Below, piece by piece: positions 25,542-34,127 of a stretch of DNA of 44,917 nucleotides. Source of the DNA: Candidatus Poribacteria bacterium. GTDB taxonomy: Bacteria; Poribacteria; WGA-4E; WGA-3G. How positions within the stretch are numbered: position 1 is the first letter of the stretch; each line of letters opens with the position of its first letter. Below the pieces are notes generated by a model. It had not been told where the DNA came from and made no database searches. It was given only the letters and a program-made list of their open reading frames with translations. Position numbers and translations under genes: made by a program. The stretch covers positions 1 to 44,917 of the forward strand of contig RKRR01000110.1 in the NCBI GenBank assembly GCA_007571305.1, written 5' to 3'.

Positions 25542-26222
25542 ATGAAATTTAGCGAACTTTTTCATACGATTCAGGGGGAAGGACAACTCATTGGTGTTCC
25601 CTCTGTTTTCTTCCGAACGAGTTATTGCAATCTGAGGTGTGTTTGGTGCGATACACCTTACACATCTTGGAAGCCTGAAAATAGGGATATCTCTGTCGCT
25701 GAAAGCGTTGCCGCAATCTCGCAATACGGCTGTAAGCATGTTGTTATTACCGGTGGAGAACCGTTTATTCAACCGAAGGAATTGATGGCACTCTGTGAGG
25801 AATTGGATAAACGGGGACACCACATCACAATTGAAACGAATGCTACGGTCTTCGCAGCAGTCGCCGCGCATCTCATTTCCATGAGTCCCAAGTTGCGTAA
25901 CTCTAATCCTCCGACAGACAACCGATTTTTCAAACGCCACGAGCGTGGACGTATCTATCCCGACGTTATCCGCCAGTTTTTAGATAAGTACCTGTGTCAA
26001 GTGAAGTTTGTCGTGGATACACCTGAAGATTTAGCAGAGATCCAAGCGTTACAGACAGAAGTCGATATTCCGGCCGAGACAATCCTTCTCATGCCGCAAG
26101 GGATAACCCCCGCGGTGCTACAACAGAAACAGGAATGGTTGGTGGATCTCTGCAAAGAGAACGGCTATCGCTATTCACCGCGTGTACACGTGGATATATG
26201 GGGCGATAAACGAGGTGTCTAA
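25542..26222 (+). CDS. queE: 7-carboxy-7-deazaguanine synthase
   Basis: This radical-SAM enzyme contracts carboxy-tetrahydropterin to 7-carboxy-7-deazaguanine in queuosine synthesis. The 226 residues match the family: start KFSELFHTIQGEGQLIGVPS, cluster motif CNLRCVWCDTPYTSW (CxxxCxxC, about residues 29-36), ITGGEPFIQP, and TIETNAT. It ends RVHVDIWGDKRGV. GAGGGGA lies before the ATG. No other que gene is in the window, so the pathway partners are elsewhere. Confidence 0.93.
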   Translation: MKFSELFHTIQGEGQLIGVPSVFFRTSYCNLRCVWCDTPYTSWKPENRDISVAESVAAISQYGCKHVVITGGEPFIQPKELMALCEELDKRGHHITIETNATVFAAVAAHLISMSPKLRNSNPPTDNRFFKRHERGRIYPDVIRQFLDKYLCQVKFVVDTPEDLAEIQALQTEVDIPAETILLMPQGITPAVLQQKQEWLVDLCKENGYRYSPRVHVDIWGDKRGV

Positions 26223-26349
26223 CTTCCTACTATTCCTCTGTAGGAGGGATATCCGAATCTCGACTGGCTTTAAAGCCCCTTGCCTTCCTAATAAAGGGGT
26301 TGGAGAATTTAGGGGTTTGCGGATGGCTGACCGCCGATGGGGTAGGGAA

Positions 26350-27465
26350 ATGAATTATGATATTCTACTAAAAGGTGGCACTGTCATTGATGCTGCACAG
26401 AATTTGAATGCAATGCGCGATGTCGCAATTGCTGGCGGTGTTGTCGCTGCGATTGAAGCGGATATTCCTGAAGGTGCGGCGACACAGACCATCAATGTTA
26501 AGGATAAATTCGTGACACCGGGACTCGTTGATATCCACACGCATGTCTATTACGGTGTGACGACATGGGGCATCAGAGCCGATGAGGTTTGCCCAACAGC
26601 CGGAACGACCACTGTTGTGGATGCTGGTAGCCCGAGTTGGGTAACGTTTCCCGGCTTCCGTGAATTCATCGCTGAACCCGCGCAGACGAACATTCTCACC
26701 TATATCCATATCTCTGGGATTGGGCTTGTCTATGGACCTGTGGGTGAAATGCACGATATGGCTTATGCCAACCCAGGACGCGTTGCGGAGACTTTACAAG
26801 CACACCGTGATATGACCGTCGGAGTCAAGGTACGTCAAGGTAAAATGCAGGTTGGCGATAACGGCGTTGAGCCGCTAAAACTTGCCATTAAAGCCGCCAA
26901 ACAGGCAGAGACACCCGTCATGTGTCATATCGGTGCCGGTGTGCCACTTCCTAATATTTTGCGGTTGCTACGTCCGGGCGATGTGATTACCCACTGTTTC
27001 CAAGGCAACGGTGATAATATTGTTGACGAGAAAGGGAACGTGATTCCCGAAGCCTGGGAGGCTCGTGAGGATGGTATTATCTTTGATGTCGGGCACGGTG
27101 CTGGCAGTTTCCGTTATGAGATCGCACAACGCGCTATGGAACAAGGCTTCATCTCCGATGTTATCAGTACCGATCTCCACACAGGCAACATCAATGGCCC
27201 CGTCTACGATTTACCGACAGTCCTATCGAAACTGATGCACTTGGGCCTCTCGCTTGAAGAAGTAATTGAGAAGGCGACTTTCAGTGCCGCAAAGGCTATC
27301 CAACGTGAGGAGCAACTCGGTCATCTGAGAGTTGGAACCGTCGCGGATGTCGCAGTCTTTGAAGTACTGGATGGTGAATTTGAGTTCTTTGACACGCACG
27401 GCACCAAGTTTATCGGGAATAAAAAATTGAAAGCGGTATTGACAATACGAGAAGGAAAAATCTAA
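26350..27465 (+). CDS. Amidohydrolase/deacetylase family metallohydrolase
   Basis: The 371-residue protein (start at ATG 26350, MNYDILLKGG; the frame opens earlier but that part overlaps queE and is not family-like) belongs to the dihydroorotase-like metal-dependent hydrolases. Metal motifs are VDIHTHVYYG (HxH), a likely bridging Lys in GVKVRQGKM, His in MCHIGAG and ITHCFQG, and Asp in ISTDLHTGN. The start and end strands (GGTVIDAAQ, LRVGTVADVAVFE) form the small beta domain. Members act on N-acyl amino acids or related amides. The exact substrate cannot be read from sequence. Confidence 0.85.
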   Translation: MNYDILLKGGTVIDAAQNLNAMRDVAIAGGVVAAIEADIPEGAATQTINVKDKFVTPGLVDIHTHVYYGVTTWGIRADEVCPTAGTTTVVDAGSPSWVTFPGFREFIAEPAQTNILTYIHISGIGLVYGPVGEMHDMAYANPGRVAETLQAHRDMTVGVKVRQGKMQVGDNGVEPLKLAIKAAKQAETPVMCHIGAGVPLPNILRLLRPGDVITHCFQGNGDNIVDEKGNVIPEAWEAREDGIIFDVGHGAGSFRYEIAQRAMEQGFISDVISTDLHTGNINGPVYDLPTVLSKLMHLGLSLEEVIEKATFSAAKAIQREEQLGHLRVGTVADVAVFEVLDGEFEFFDTHGTKFIGNKKLKAVLTIREGKI

Positions 27466-27508
27466 ATTCTGCCGCTTCGTTATAAACACTACCCTAAAGC
27501 ATACAAAC

Positions 27509-27910
27509 ATGGCGAACACGAACAAAAAACTAAGCGGCTGTTATAGACGGGTTCTGACTTTTCTATTGGCGGTTGTAGCAGTCAGTTTAATCGCGGGTGG
27601 CGTGCTTTACCGTCGAGTCGGAGGCCCTGAAGGTGGACGCTATTGGATGGCAGAACGTGCCCTGAACGGTGTAGAAAAGCATCTTAAGTCGAAGAATCGC
27701 CCCGATGGTATTTCAGAAGATCAGGTAATTACAGCCTTTGCGAACGTGCGCGAGGCAACCCAACAACGGAAAGTCAATCTTACATCACTTTATAGGGTGC
27801 TGAAATCGTATCAAACGGAGTTCCATACCACAAAACCGTCGACACCTGAGGTCCAAACGTTCCTTATTGAACTTGAGAGGACAATTCTTAAAGATGCGAT
27901 TAAGGAGTGA
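27509..27910 (+). CDS. Small membrane-anchored protein of unknown function
   Basis: I do not recognise this 133-residue protein. After a basic start (MANTNKKLSGCYRR) it has one transmembrane helix (about 16-33, FLLAVVAVSLIAGGVLY). A polar alpha-helical remainder, rich in Lys, Glu and Thr, would face outside. The last residues include ELERTILKDAIKE. It follows the amidohydrolase by 43 nt and may share its transcript. No clear ribosome site is seen at the ATG. Confidence 0.6.
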   Translation: MANTNKKLSGCYRRVLTFLLAVVAVSLIAGGVLYRRVGGPEGGRYWMAERALNGVEKHLKSKNRPDGISEDQVITAFANVREATQQRKVNLTSLYRVLKSYQTEFHTTKPSTPEVQTFLIELERTILKDAIKE

Positions 27911-28003
27911 TATGTGATACCACATCATCCTGCCTTCTGATTATTGATGCCACCGAATAGAATCGTAGCTACTGAAGATTTCTGACTACCGATCCGTGAC
28001 TGC

Positions 28004-29056
28004 TTATGAACGTCGATTGGCAACTATCTCTCGAATTTGAGATGTGTAAACGTCGTTGCTCAGATCAGTGTGAATAACCTGCATAAGCGCATTTTTGTAT
28101 CTCGCCTTGAGGTCACCCCATGCCTTGAGGAGTGTTTTGCTTTTGGAGGTTTCAGGCTGCGCAACAGCACATAAAATTTGATGTATAACCGAGAGGTAGA
28201 AGAGTAGATGATGGCTATCAACACGCGCCGCAACTTCCATAGATGAACATATCTCACGATGCGAGGTAACCGACGTGGCATAAGCGTTGACTATCTCTCG
28301 ATTCAACAACGAAACGAAGTTTGCGCCCGCTTGATTTGCCCCGATGCTATTGAAATATTGGACCAACCGCCGTTCCTGCCAATCCCAACCAACACTCGAA
28401 AAGTCGATGAAAAAAGGCACTTCCTCAGAAATCACGATGTTGCGACTTTGGTAATCGAGACTATCGAAAGTCTGCGGTGCCGTTCGGAGGCGGTTGGAGA
28501 TGATTGTCCATGCCTTGTCAAGGTGTGTCGTTTGAGATGAGGTTAGGGAACTACAAAGATAACCCAGGGTTTTTCTGCCTTGTTCAAGTGAATCTTGCAG
28601 GGGAGTGTCCACATCGTAACGGAAGGCGTACGGTGTAAGACGTTCCATGTTTTCTGTGAAAACGCTTTCGACCCGACAGAGTTCCATAAGTGCAGTCTGC
28701 AAAATCGGTTTGAAAGTTGATGACGATCTGCTTTGTGCCATAGCATCGAGCGTCAATTCACCGCACCATTCCAACAACAAGGCATGAGAGTCTTCTGACT
28801 TCCAAATAATTTTCGGGACACGACATCCATTACGGTGTAACATTGATAGGAGGGTGAATTCAATCTCATAAGGGGTGTAGCCTGCTTTAACAACCGGTGT
28901 GGTGATGTCGTGCTGTTTGAGCAGATAGTTCCTGGAACCGAGTTTTAAACGGCAGACGTTGTATTTTTGCTGACTGCCGTGCTGAATCGGTTCGAGTTTC
29001 AGAGCCTCTGCCTCTATTTTGAAGTGAGCAGCGATCTGTTCAATGAGATGTTCCAC
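28004..29056 (-). CDS. APH/choline-kinase-fold phosphotransferase
   Basis: The 350-residue protein has a small-molecule kinase fold. The N-lobe shows HGSQQKYNVCRL and the Lys of NYLLKQHD. The catalytic loop reads LDYQSRNIVI (about 200), a form of the DFQSRN motif of bacterial sugar and choline kinases, and the metal loop is FFIDFSSVGWDWQERRLVQY (about 212-231). The start is GTG with GGAGGG 7 nt upstream. It is divergent from rpsB. Substrate is unknown; sugar, amino sugar or spore-coat-like CotS roles are all possible. Confidence 0.72.
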   Translation of the reverse strand: MEHLIEQIAAHFKIEAEALKLEPIQHGSQQKYNVCRLKLGSRNYLLKQHDITTPVVKAGYTPYEIEFTLLSMLHRNGCRVPKIIWKSEDSHALLLEWCGELTLDAMAQSRSSSTFKPILQTALMELCRVESVFTENMERLTPYAFRYDVDTPLQDSLEQGRKTLGYLCSSLTSSQTTHLDKAWTIISNRLRTAPQTFDSLDYQSRNIVISEEVPFFIDFSSVGWDWQERRLVQYFNSIGANQAGANFVSLLNREIVNAYATSVTSHREICSSMEVAARVDSHHLLFYLSVIHQILCAVAQPETSKSKTLLKAWGDLKARYKNALMQVIHTDLSNDVYTSQIREIVANRRS

Positions 29057-29111
29057 TTGTGTCCCTCCAGCCGTTTTATACCACAGAATCCATCCCGAAT
29101 CTATAATTTTC

Positions 29112-29141
29112 TTGACATCCAGTTAAGTAGTGTGGTATAAA
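29112..29141 (+). promoter_or_regulatory. rpsB promoter P1
   Basis: A perfect TTGACA (29112-29117) and TATAAA (29136-29141) are separated by 18 nt. The -10 box is preceded by TGTGG. It is about 210 nt before the rpsB start. Confidence 0.7.
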
Positions 29142-29145
29142 ATAC

Positions 29146-29174
29146 TTGAAATTCAATCGTTTATGTGGTAAAAT
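29146..29174 (+). promoter_or_regulatory. rpsB promoter P2
   Basis: TTGAAA (29146-29151) and TAAAAT (29169-29174) are 17 nt apart, again with TGTGG before the -10 box. It lies directly behind P1, so rpsB may have tandem promoters. Confidence 0.55.
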
Positions 29175-29180
29175 ATTTAT

Positions 29181-29353
29181 ATCAATTCTGATGCAAAATG
29201 TTCATCAGGCGTTACACAACCAATGCTGGATACGACACACCTCTCGATTTGCACAGTGGGTTCTCTCATGCTGAGAGTCTGATGCAGATATGAAAGAGGT
29301 GGACGCGAAAACCCAGTGAGGGTGAAGTTCCCTCGCGAACTTAGGAGGTTTTT
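29181..29353 (+). promoter_or_regulatory. Structured rpsB leader RNA
   Basis: The about 170-nt leader has several inverted repeats: TGGGTT/AACCCA (29257-29262, 29310-29315) encloses hairpins CTCTC/GAGAG (29263-29277) and TCTG/CAGA (29278-29288), followed by GAGGG/CCCTC (29319-29335). The ribosome site AGGAGG is at 29343-29348. ACCTC (29239-29243) could pair either with GAGGT at 29296-29300 or with the GAGGT of the ribosome site, a possible switch. S2 binding to its own leader is known in other bacteria; this fold is unlike any riboswitch I can name. Confidence 0.5.
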
Positions 29354-30259
29354 TTGGCTGTTACAATGAAAGAGCTCCTTGAATGTGGAGTTCACTTCGG
29401 ACATCAAACCCGTCGTTGGAATCCGAAGATGGCAGAGTACATCTTCGCAGAACGAAACGGGATTTACATTATTGATTTACAAAAGACGCTACGGATGCTC
29501 GAAACCGCTGTTGATTTCGTTGGAGGGATCGCGTCGAAGGGTGGTGGCGTGTTATTTGTTGGCACGAAACGGCAATCCCAAGAAGCTGTACAAGGCGAGG
29601 CGGTTCGATGTGGTATGTACCACGTGAATCATCGGTGGCTCGGCGGTATGTTGACGAATTTCCAAACCATCCGTCGGAGTGTCAATCGGCTCGATGAACT
29701 GGACGCGAATGAAGCCAATGGGCTTTTTGATCAGATGCCCAAGAAAGAGGTAATGCGTCTGCGCCGAGAAAAAGGTAAACTCGATAACAACCTCAGTGGT
29801 GTCAGAGAGATGAAAAAACTCCCTGAAGTTGTTGTTGTCACCGACACGCGGAAAGAGCATACGGCTATCGCAGAAGCAAACAAACTTGGCATTCCGATTA
29901 TTGCTATCGTTGACACCAACTGCGATCCTGATCCGATTGATTTGCCGGTTCCGGGTAACGATGATGCCATCCGTTCGATTCGTCTCATCTGCTCCGTTTT
30001 ATCCGATGCAGTAATTAGCGGTAGAGGAGAGGCCCTGGAAGGGGCAGAGGTCGCAACGGAAGCAGAGCAGTCCAATACGGCTGTGGCGCAGGTAGATGCT
30101 ATACTTGAAGTAGAGAGGCATGAGGAAGAAAGTGCCGCGATTTTGGAAGAAGCGCAACTGTCCACAGAGGCGGAGGCGATTGGCGATGGTGAGCAGCGCC
30201 AGCCACGTGCGCCACGTCAACGACGGAGAGGGAGACCACCTCGTCGACAGGCTCAATAA
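29354..30259 (+). CDS. rpsB: Ribosomal protein S2
   Basis: This is a small-subunit ribosomal protein. The start is a TTG at 29354 ([20 protein letters not shown]), 5 nt after AGGAGG; the in-frame ATG at 29366 would be too far from that site. Family motifs are [36 protein letters not shown] and [23 protein letters not shown]. At 301 residues it is longer than the usual 230-260. The added tail (about 235-301) is acidic, then ends in an Arg/Pro-rich stretch ([15 protein letters not shown]). tsf follows. Confidence 0.96.
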   Translation: MAVTMKELLECGVHFGHQTRRWNPKMAEYIFAERNGIYIIDLQKTLRMLETAVDFVGGIASKGGGVLFVGTKRQSQEAVQGEAVRCGMYHVNHRWLGGMLTNFQTIRRSVNRLDELDANEANGLFDQMPKKEVMRLRREKGKLDNNLSGVREMKKLPEVVVVTDTRKEHTAIAEANKLGIPIIAIVDTNCDPDPIDLPVPGNDDAIRSIRLICSVLSDAVISGRGEALEGAEVATEAEQSNTAVAQVDAILEVERHEEESAAILEEAQLSTEAEAIGDGEQRQPRAPRQRRRGRPPRRQAQ

Positions 30260-30262
30260 ATT

Positions 30263-30373
30263 GGCAGTCAACCACCAGCGATCAGCAAAGAGGAACTTTC
30301 ATTAAAGGATACCGTCTTAACTGACGACTGAAAGGATTTTTTGAAGGAAACTGTCCTGACTGCTGATCGTGAA
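30263..30373. repeat. ACTGA-type palindromic repeat between rpsB and tsf
   Basis: CGATCAGCA (30279-30287) and TGCTGATCG (30361-30369) form a 9-bp inverted repeat. The inside contains CTTAACTGACGACTGAAAGG. The stretch 30314-30342 reappears inverted and identical between dxr and rseP (34154-34182). Confidence 0.7.
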
Positions 30374-30391
30374 TAAATAAGAGGAGGATAA

Positions 30392-30985
30392 ATGGCGATT
30401 ACAGCGAAACTTGTTAGCGACCTCCGTTCACGGACGGGGGCAGGGATTATGGACTGCAAGAAGGCACTAACAGAGACAAATGGAAATATTGACGAAGCGA
30501 TTCAGAAATTACGGGAGCAGGGATTGAAAGCTTCGGAAGTCAAAGGCAGTAGAGCGGCAGAAGAAGGATTAATTGTTTCCTATATCCATCCCGGTAGCCG
30601 TGTCGGCACGTTAGTCGAACTGAATTGCGAAACCGATTTCGTCGCAAGAACAGAGCAATTCCAAAAGTTGGCGAAAGAGATCGCTATGCAGGTCGCAGCT
30701 GCAAAACCGAAATATATTAAACCGGAAGATGTGCCTGCCGAGGATCTTGAAGCAGAGAAAGCAATTCTGAAAACACAAGCCGAGCAGGAGGGTAAACCTG
30801 CCCATATCGCTGAACGGATTGTTGAAGGGCGGATCGCAAAATACTATACAGAGACCTGTCTCTTACAACAGCCCTACATCCGCGATTCAGACAAAACCAT
30901 TGATAGCCTCGTAAAGGACTCAATAGCCCAATTGGGTGAGAATATTGTCGTCAAACGTTTTGTGCTCTATGTCCTTGGTCAGTAG
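30392..30985 (+). CDS. tsf: Elongation factor Ts
   Basis: It recycles EF-Tu by exchanging GDP for GTP. The 197 residues match the short form, with one core half, as in Thermus. Motifs are the UBA-like start VSDLRSRTGAGIMDCKKAL (about 8-26) and ELNCETDFVARTEQF (about 73-87), the EF-Tu contact region. The end, LLQQPYIRDSDKTI with VKRFVLYVLGQ, is standard. GAGGAGGA precedes the ATG. A palindromic repeat lies between it and rpsB; pyrH, often next, is absent. Confidence 0.95.
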   Translation: MAITAKLVSDLRSRTGAGIMDCKKALTETNGNIDEAIQKLREQGLKASEVKGSRAAEEGLIVSYIHPGSRVGTLVELNCETDFVARTEQFQKLAKEIAMQVAAAKPKYIKPEDVPAEDLEAEKAILKTQAEQEGKPAHIAERIVEGRIAKYYTETCLLQQPYIRDSDKTIDSLVKDSIAQLGENIVVKRFVLYVLGQ

Positions 30986-31012
30986 ATCTATAAGACCATT
31001 TATGGTGAATAG

Positions 31013-31141
31013 TTTTAAGTCATCAGTTGTCAGAGGGAATAGTTATCGGTTAAAAGAGGCGGTTGCTGCTTGGGCATTTCTTCAATCTCCTCCAGGAATA
31101 TCATATCTCTCTTGTAACTGACCACTGACGACTGACAGTTA
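31013..31141. repeat. ACTGA-type palindromic repeat between tsf and frr
   Basis: The left side reads GTCATCAGTTGTCAGAGG and AATAGTTATCGGTTAA. The right side reads GTAACTGACCACTGACGACT and GACAGTT, roughly its complement. The two sides are about 70 nt apart. The 172-nt gap contains no gene where pyrH is often found. Confidence 0.6.
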
Positions 31142-31157
31142 TGAAGGGAAAGATCAG

Positions 31158-31745
31158 ATGCAACAACAAATTCTTCAACAGACTGAATCCCGAATGAAGA
31201 AGACAGTCGAGGCGACATCGACGAAATTGTCCCATGTACAAACGGGACGTGCGACACCGGCACTCTTAGATCAGGTTAGCGTTACTTATTACGGTAGCAA
31301 AAGTCCACTGAGTCAGGTCGGCACGATTACCACCCCTGAACCGCGGCTACTTGTCATTCAACCTTGGGACAAGACGCTAATTACAGAAATTGAGAAGGCA
31401 ATCGCCCACTCAGATTTGGGACTCTCAACGAACAATGACGGAAACGTTATCCGAATCCAAGTTCCCGAACTCACATTGGAGCGCAGGACCGAACTAACGA
31501 AGGTCGTCCGTAAACTCGCTGAAGAGGGTAAGGTTGCAATTCGGAATATTCGTCGTGATGCCAACGAATCCGTTAAAAAAACCGATGGTGGCGATTCTAG
31601 TGGTGGCGGGAAGAGCAGAGGTCGTGGAGGCGATAAGAAACGCGGAAGGGCGAGTGCTGATCCAGTTCAGCAACTTACGGATAAGTACATCGATCAGATT
31701 GATGAGTTGACAGAAGCAAAAGAATCCGAACTATTAGAAACTTAG
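31158..31745 (+). CDS. frr: Ribosome recycling factor with atypical insertion
   Basis: It splits the post-termination ribosome together with EF-G. The 195 residues show the usual start (MKKTVEATSTKLSHVQTGRA), SVTYYGSKSPLSQV, DLGLSTNNDGNVIRI and VVRKLAEEGKVAIRNIRRDA. The stretch after RRDANESVKK is unusual: residues about 142-169 are Gly/Arg/Lys/Ser-rich (GGDSSGGGKSRGRGGDKKR) where the family has a helix with KDKEISED-like sequence. The C-terminus (QQLTDKYIDQIDELTEAKE) is normal. The ATG follows GAAGGGAAAG. The frame stays open across the insertion, so it is not a frameshift. Confidence 0.93.
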   Translation: MQQQILQQTESRMKKTVEATSTKLSHVQTGRATPALLDQVSVTYYGSKSPLSQVGTITTPEPRLLVIQPWDKTLITEIEKAIAHSDLGLSTNNDGNVIRIQVPELTLERRTELTKVVRKLAEEGKVAIRNIRRDANESVKKTDGGDSSGGGKSRGRGGDKKRGRASADPVQQLTDKYIDQIDELTEAKESELLET

Positions 31746-31760
31746 GCGAAAGGTGTCCGC

Positions 31761-31789
31761 GCACTCCCATTGTGATCGGGTGCTTTTTT
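31761..31789 (+). terminator. Probable terminator after frr
   Basis: GCACTCCC (31761-31768) and GGGTGC (31778-31783) can pair with one bulged base and are followed by six T (31784-31789). It would end the rpsB-tsf-frr transcript. The following 214 nt to cdsA show no gene, and the usual uppS is missing here. Confidence 0.5.
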
Positions 31790-32003
31790 GGAGCAAGTTG
31801 CCCAGCCCAGTTACGATTGCTTCGAAAACTTGCCTGAAAACGAGTTGGAAGGCAGCGCAATCGAAACTAAGGTATTTTCCCGAATCGTTCCTTTGCGCGA
31901 AGAAACTTTTATAAGCCAGAGGCAGTTGGAATGAACCGAAAACCGGGGTCCCCGCTCGTTACCGGGCGCGAGGAACAGTGACCAGATTTAATGGTTAAAA
32001 AAT

Positions 32004-32834
32004 ATGTTTTGGCGGAGAGCCTTGAGTGTGGTTGTGCTGGTGCCGTTAGTTCTCCTAATTATTTATCGGGGGGATTGGCTCTACCTGCTACTTGTATCTA
32101 TCGCTGTGGTGATGATGCAAGTTGAGTACTGTCGTTTAGCGCAGCACTTCACGGAAAAATTGAATCCAGTGGTACCGGCACTCTTGACAGGTATGTTCTG
32201 TTTATTCGCGTATTTTTTGCCGACATTTACACAGACTACCTCTGCCTCAACGGTAATATTCAGTTACCTCACTTTCGTATTCATTTATGTTTTCGCGGAA
32301 AGTATCTTTAGGGCGAAGGTCGCCGGTGAATTGCTCGCTGTCACCCTGAAACTAACCGGTATTTTAACGATCGGTTGGGCATTAGGCTACCATCTCATCT
32401 TGCTCCGAAATGCGGAACCTATCGGTAGGCAAATTATTTTCCTATTGGCTGGAATCGTTTGGTGTAGCGATACCGGCGCGTATCTCGTCGGTAGAGCGTT
32501 CGGTAGACACAAACTCGGCACGCCGGTCAGTCCGCGAAAGACGATCGAGGGGACTATCGGGGGATTGGTCGTAGGCACTTTGACGAGTTTCCTGCTGAGC
32601 ACGCTTCTCCTGAAAGGGATACTCTCTTGGGGACACGCCGTCCTTATTGGACTACTACTCAGCGTTTTGGGACAACTTGGGGATCTCAGTGCCTCTCTGA
32701 TGAAGCGAACCGCCGGTGTTAAGGATTCCGGACACGTTATCCCTGGACACGGTGGATTCATTGATAGGTGTGACAGTCTAATTTTTAGCACACCTGTGCT
32801 CTATTACTATTTGGCATTGACGGGACACTTTTAA
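32004..32834 (+). CDS. cdsA: Phosphatidate cytidylyltransferase
   Basis: This integral membrane enzyme makes CDP-diacylglycerol from phosphatidate and CTP for phospholipid synthesis. The 276-residue protein has about seven or eight hydrophobic helices. The C-terminal CDP signature is present: KRTAGVKDSGHVIPGHGG followed by FIDRCDSLIFSTPVLYYY, with the metal Asp residues in DSGH and DRCDS. GRHKLGTPVSPRKTIEGTIGG is also typical. No ribosome site is seen before the ATG. It is followed by dxr. Confidence 0.93.
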   Translation: MFWRRALSVVVLVPLVLLIIYRGDWLYLLLVSIAVVMMQVEYCRLAQHFTEKLNPVVPALLTGMFCLFAYFLPTFTQTTSASTVIFSYLTFVFIYVFAESIFRAKVAGELLAVTLKLTGILTIGWALGYHLILLRNAEPIGRQIIFLLAGIVWCSDTGAYLVGRAFGRHKLGTPVSPRKTIEGTIGGLVVGTLTSFLLSTLLLKGILSWGHAVLIGLLLSVLGQLGDLSASLMKRTAGVKDSGHVIPGHGGFIDRCDSLIFSTPVLYYYLALTGHF

Positions 32835-32962
32835 TGGTTCTCGGTCGGGTTGCTACGCAGCCCTTCGGTTTTCGGTTAAGGTGTTATCGTTTCGCAAAAC
32901 CCTCTTCTAACCGTCAACTGAAAGCCTGTATAGCAGGCGAGCCGATAACCGACAACCGTAAA
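32835..32962. repeat. Palindromic TCGGTT-type repeat between cdsA and dxr
   Basis: GGTTCTCGGTCGGGTTG and TTCGGTTTTCGGTTAAGG on the left face GAGCCGATAACCGACAACCG on the right, inverted copies about 100 nt apart. Two inner small hairpins are present (GCTACGCAGC, and GCCTGTATAGCAGGC at 32927-32941). The repeat ends 2 nt before the dxr ATG. Confidence 0.6.
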
Positions 32963-32964
32963 AC

Positions 32965-34125
32965 ATGAAGCACATCGCCATACTCGGTAGCACGGGTTCT
33001 ATTGGGAAGAACACTCTCAGCGTCGTTGGAACACATGCTGACGAATTTAAGATAGTCGGTCTCGCAGCGAACAGAGATGTTGACACCCTTGAACAACAGA
33101 TTCGACAGTATCGCCCGGCGTTGGTAGCTTTAAATGAACCCACGGCGGCATCCCAACTCCGAGAACGGATCCGAGATATCAACTGTACACACGTGCTCGC
33201 TGGCACCGAGGGGCTTCAAGCCGTAGCGACGATGCCTCAAGCATCCCAAGTCTTGGATGGAATGGGCGGAAGTGCAGGACTGCTACCGACTTTGGCAGCG
33301 ATTAATGCCGGCAAGGACATCGCCTTCGTTAATAAAGAGGTAATGGTGATGGCGGGACCTCTTGTGAATGCGGCTGTCCAAGCGAACGGTGTTAACTTGA
33401 TACCCATAGATGGTGAAATGAGTGCCATTTTCCAATGCTTGGAGGGTGCACGCGACCAGCAGGCAGATATCCATCGACTCCTGATTACTGCATCAGGTGG
33501 ACCGTTCAGAACGACACCGAAAGAGACGCTCTATTCTGTCACACCGCAGCAAGCACTCCGGCACCCGAATTGGAAGATGGGACAGAAAATCACGATTGAC
33601 TCCGCGACAATGATGAACAAAGGGCTGGAGGTCATTGAGGCGAAATGGTTGTTTGATATAGAGCTCTCGAAAATAGACATCGTTGTCCATCCAGAGAGTA
33701 TTGTCCATTCTATGGTGGAGTGGACAGACGGCTCTACACTCGCACAATTGGGCCCTACAGATATGCGTATTATGATCCAATACGCTTTAACCTATCCCCG
33801 TAGACTCTCAATACCAGTGCCACGTTTGGATCTGATGGAGGCACGCACATTACACTTTGAACCGGTTGACTTCGAGAAATTCCCATGCCTATCACTCGCA
33901 TATACCGCTGCGGAAGTCGGTGGCACACTACCCGTCGTGCTCAGTAGCGCAGATGAGGTTGTCGTGGAGGCTTTTCTTGATACATGTATCGGATTTATGG
34001 ATATTCCGGCGATCCTTGAACGTGTGATGGATGCACATGAGGTGATTACTGACCCAACACTTCCGGATATCCTTGAGGTTGACCGGTGGGCAAAAGCAAC
34101 AGCACATTCAATAATAAAAAAATAA
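32965..34125 (+). CDS. dxr: 1-deoxy-D-xylulose 5-phosphate reductoisomerase
   Basis: This NADPH-dependent enzyme makes methylerythritol 4-phosphate in the MEP isoprenoid pathway. The 386 residues match the family: IAILGSTGSIGKNTLSV (NADPH loop), AFVNKEVMVMAG, PIDGEMSAIFQCLEG (metal Asp and Glu), TASGGPFRTTPKE, HPNWKMGQKITIDSATMMNKGLE and VHPESIVHSMVEW. The start lies right at the end of a palindromic repeat and no ribosome site is visible. Confidence 0.97.
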   Translation: MKHIAILGSTGSIGKNTLSVVGTHADEFKIVGLAANRDVDTLEQQIRQYRPALVALNEPTAASQLRERIRDINCTHVLAGTEGLQAVATMPQASQVLDGMGGSAGLLPTLAAINAGKDIAFVNKEVMVMAGPLVNAAVQANGVNLIPIDGEMSAIFQCLEGARDQQADIHRLLITASGGPFRTTPKETLYSVTPQQALRHPNWKMGQKITIDSATMMNKGLEVIEAKWLFDIELSKIDIVVHPESIVHSMVEWTDGSTLAQLGPTDMRIMIQYALTYPRRLSIPVPRLDLMEARTLHFEPVDFEKFPCLSLAYTAAEVGGTLPVVLSSADEVVVEAFLDTCIGFMDIPAILERVMDAHEVITDPTLPDILEVDRWAKATAHSIIKK

Positions 34126-34127
34126 AA

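Noticed and set aside
29251..29335. Part of the rpsB leader (GAAAGAGG, GGACGCGAAAACC) looks like a piece of the c-di-GMP-I riboswitch
   Set aside because: The rest of the conserved core, including the AGGGCAAACC side and the receptor helix, is missing, and rpsB is not a usual target. TPP-like CTGAGAG was rejected for the same reason.
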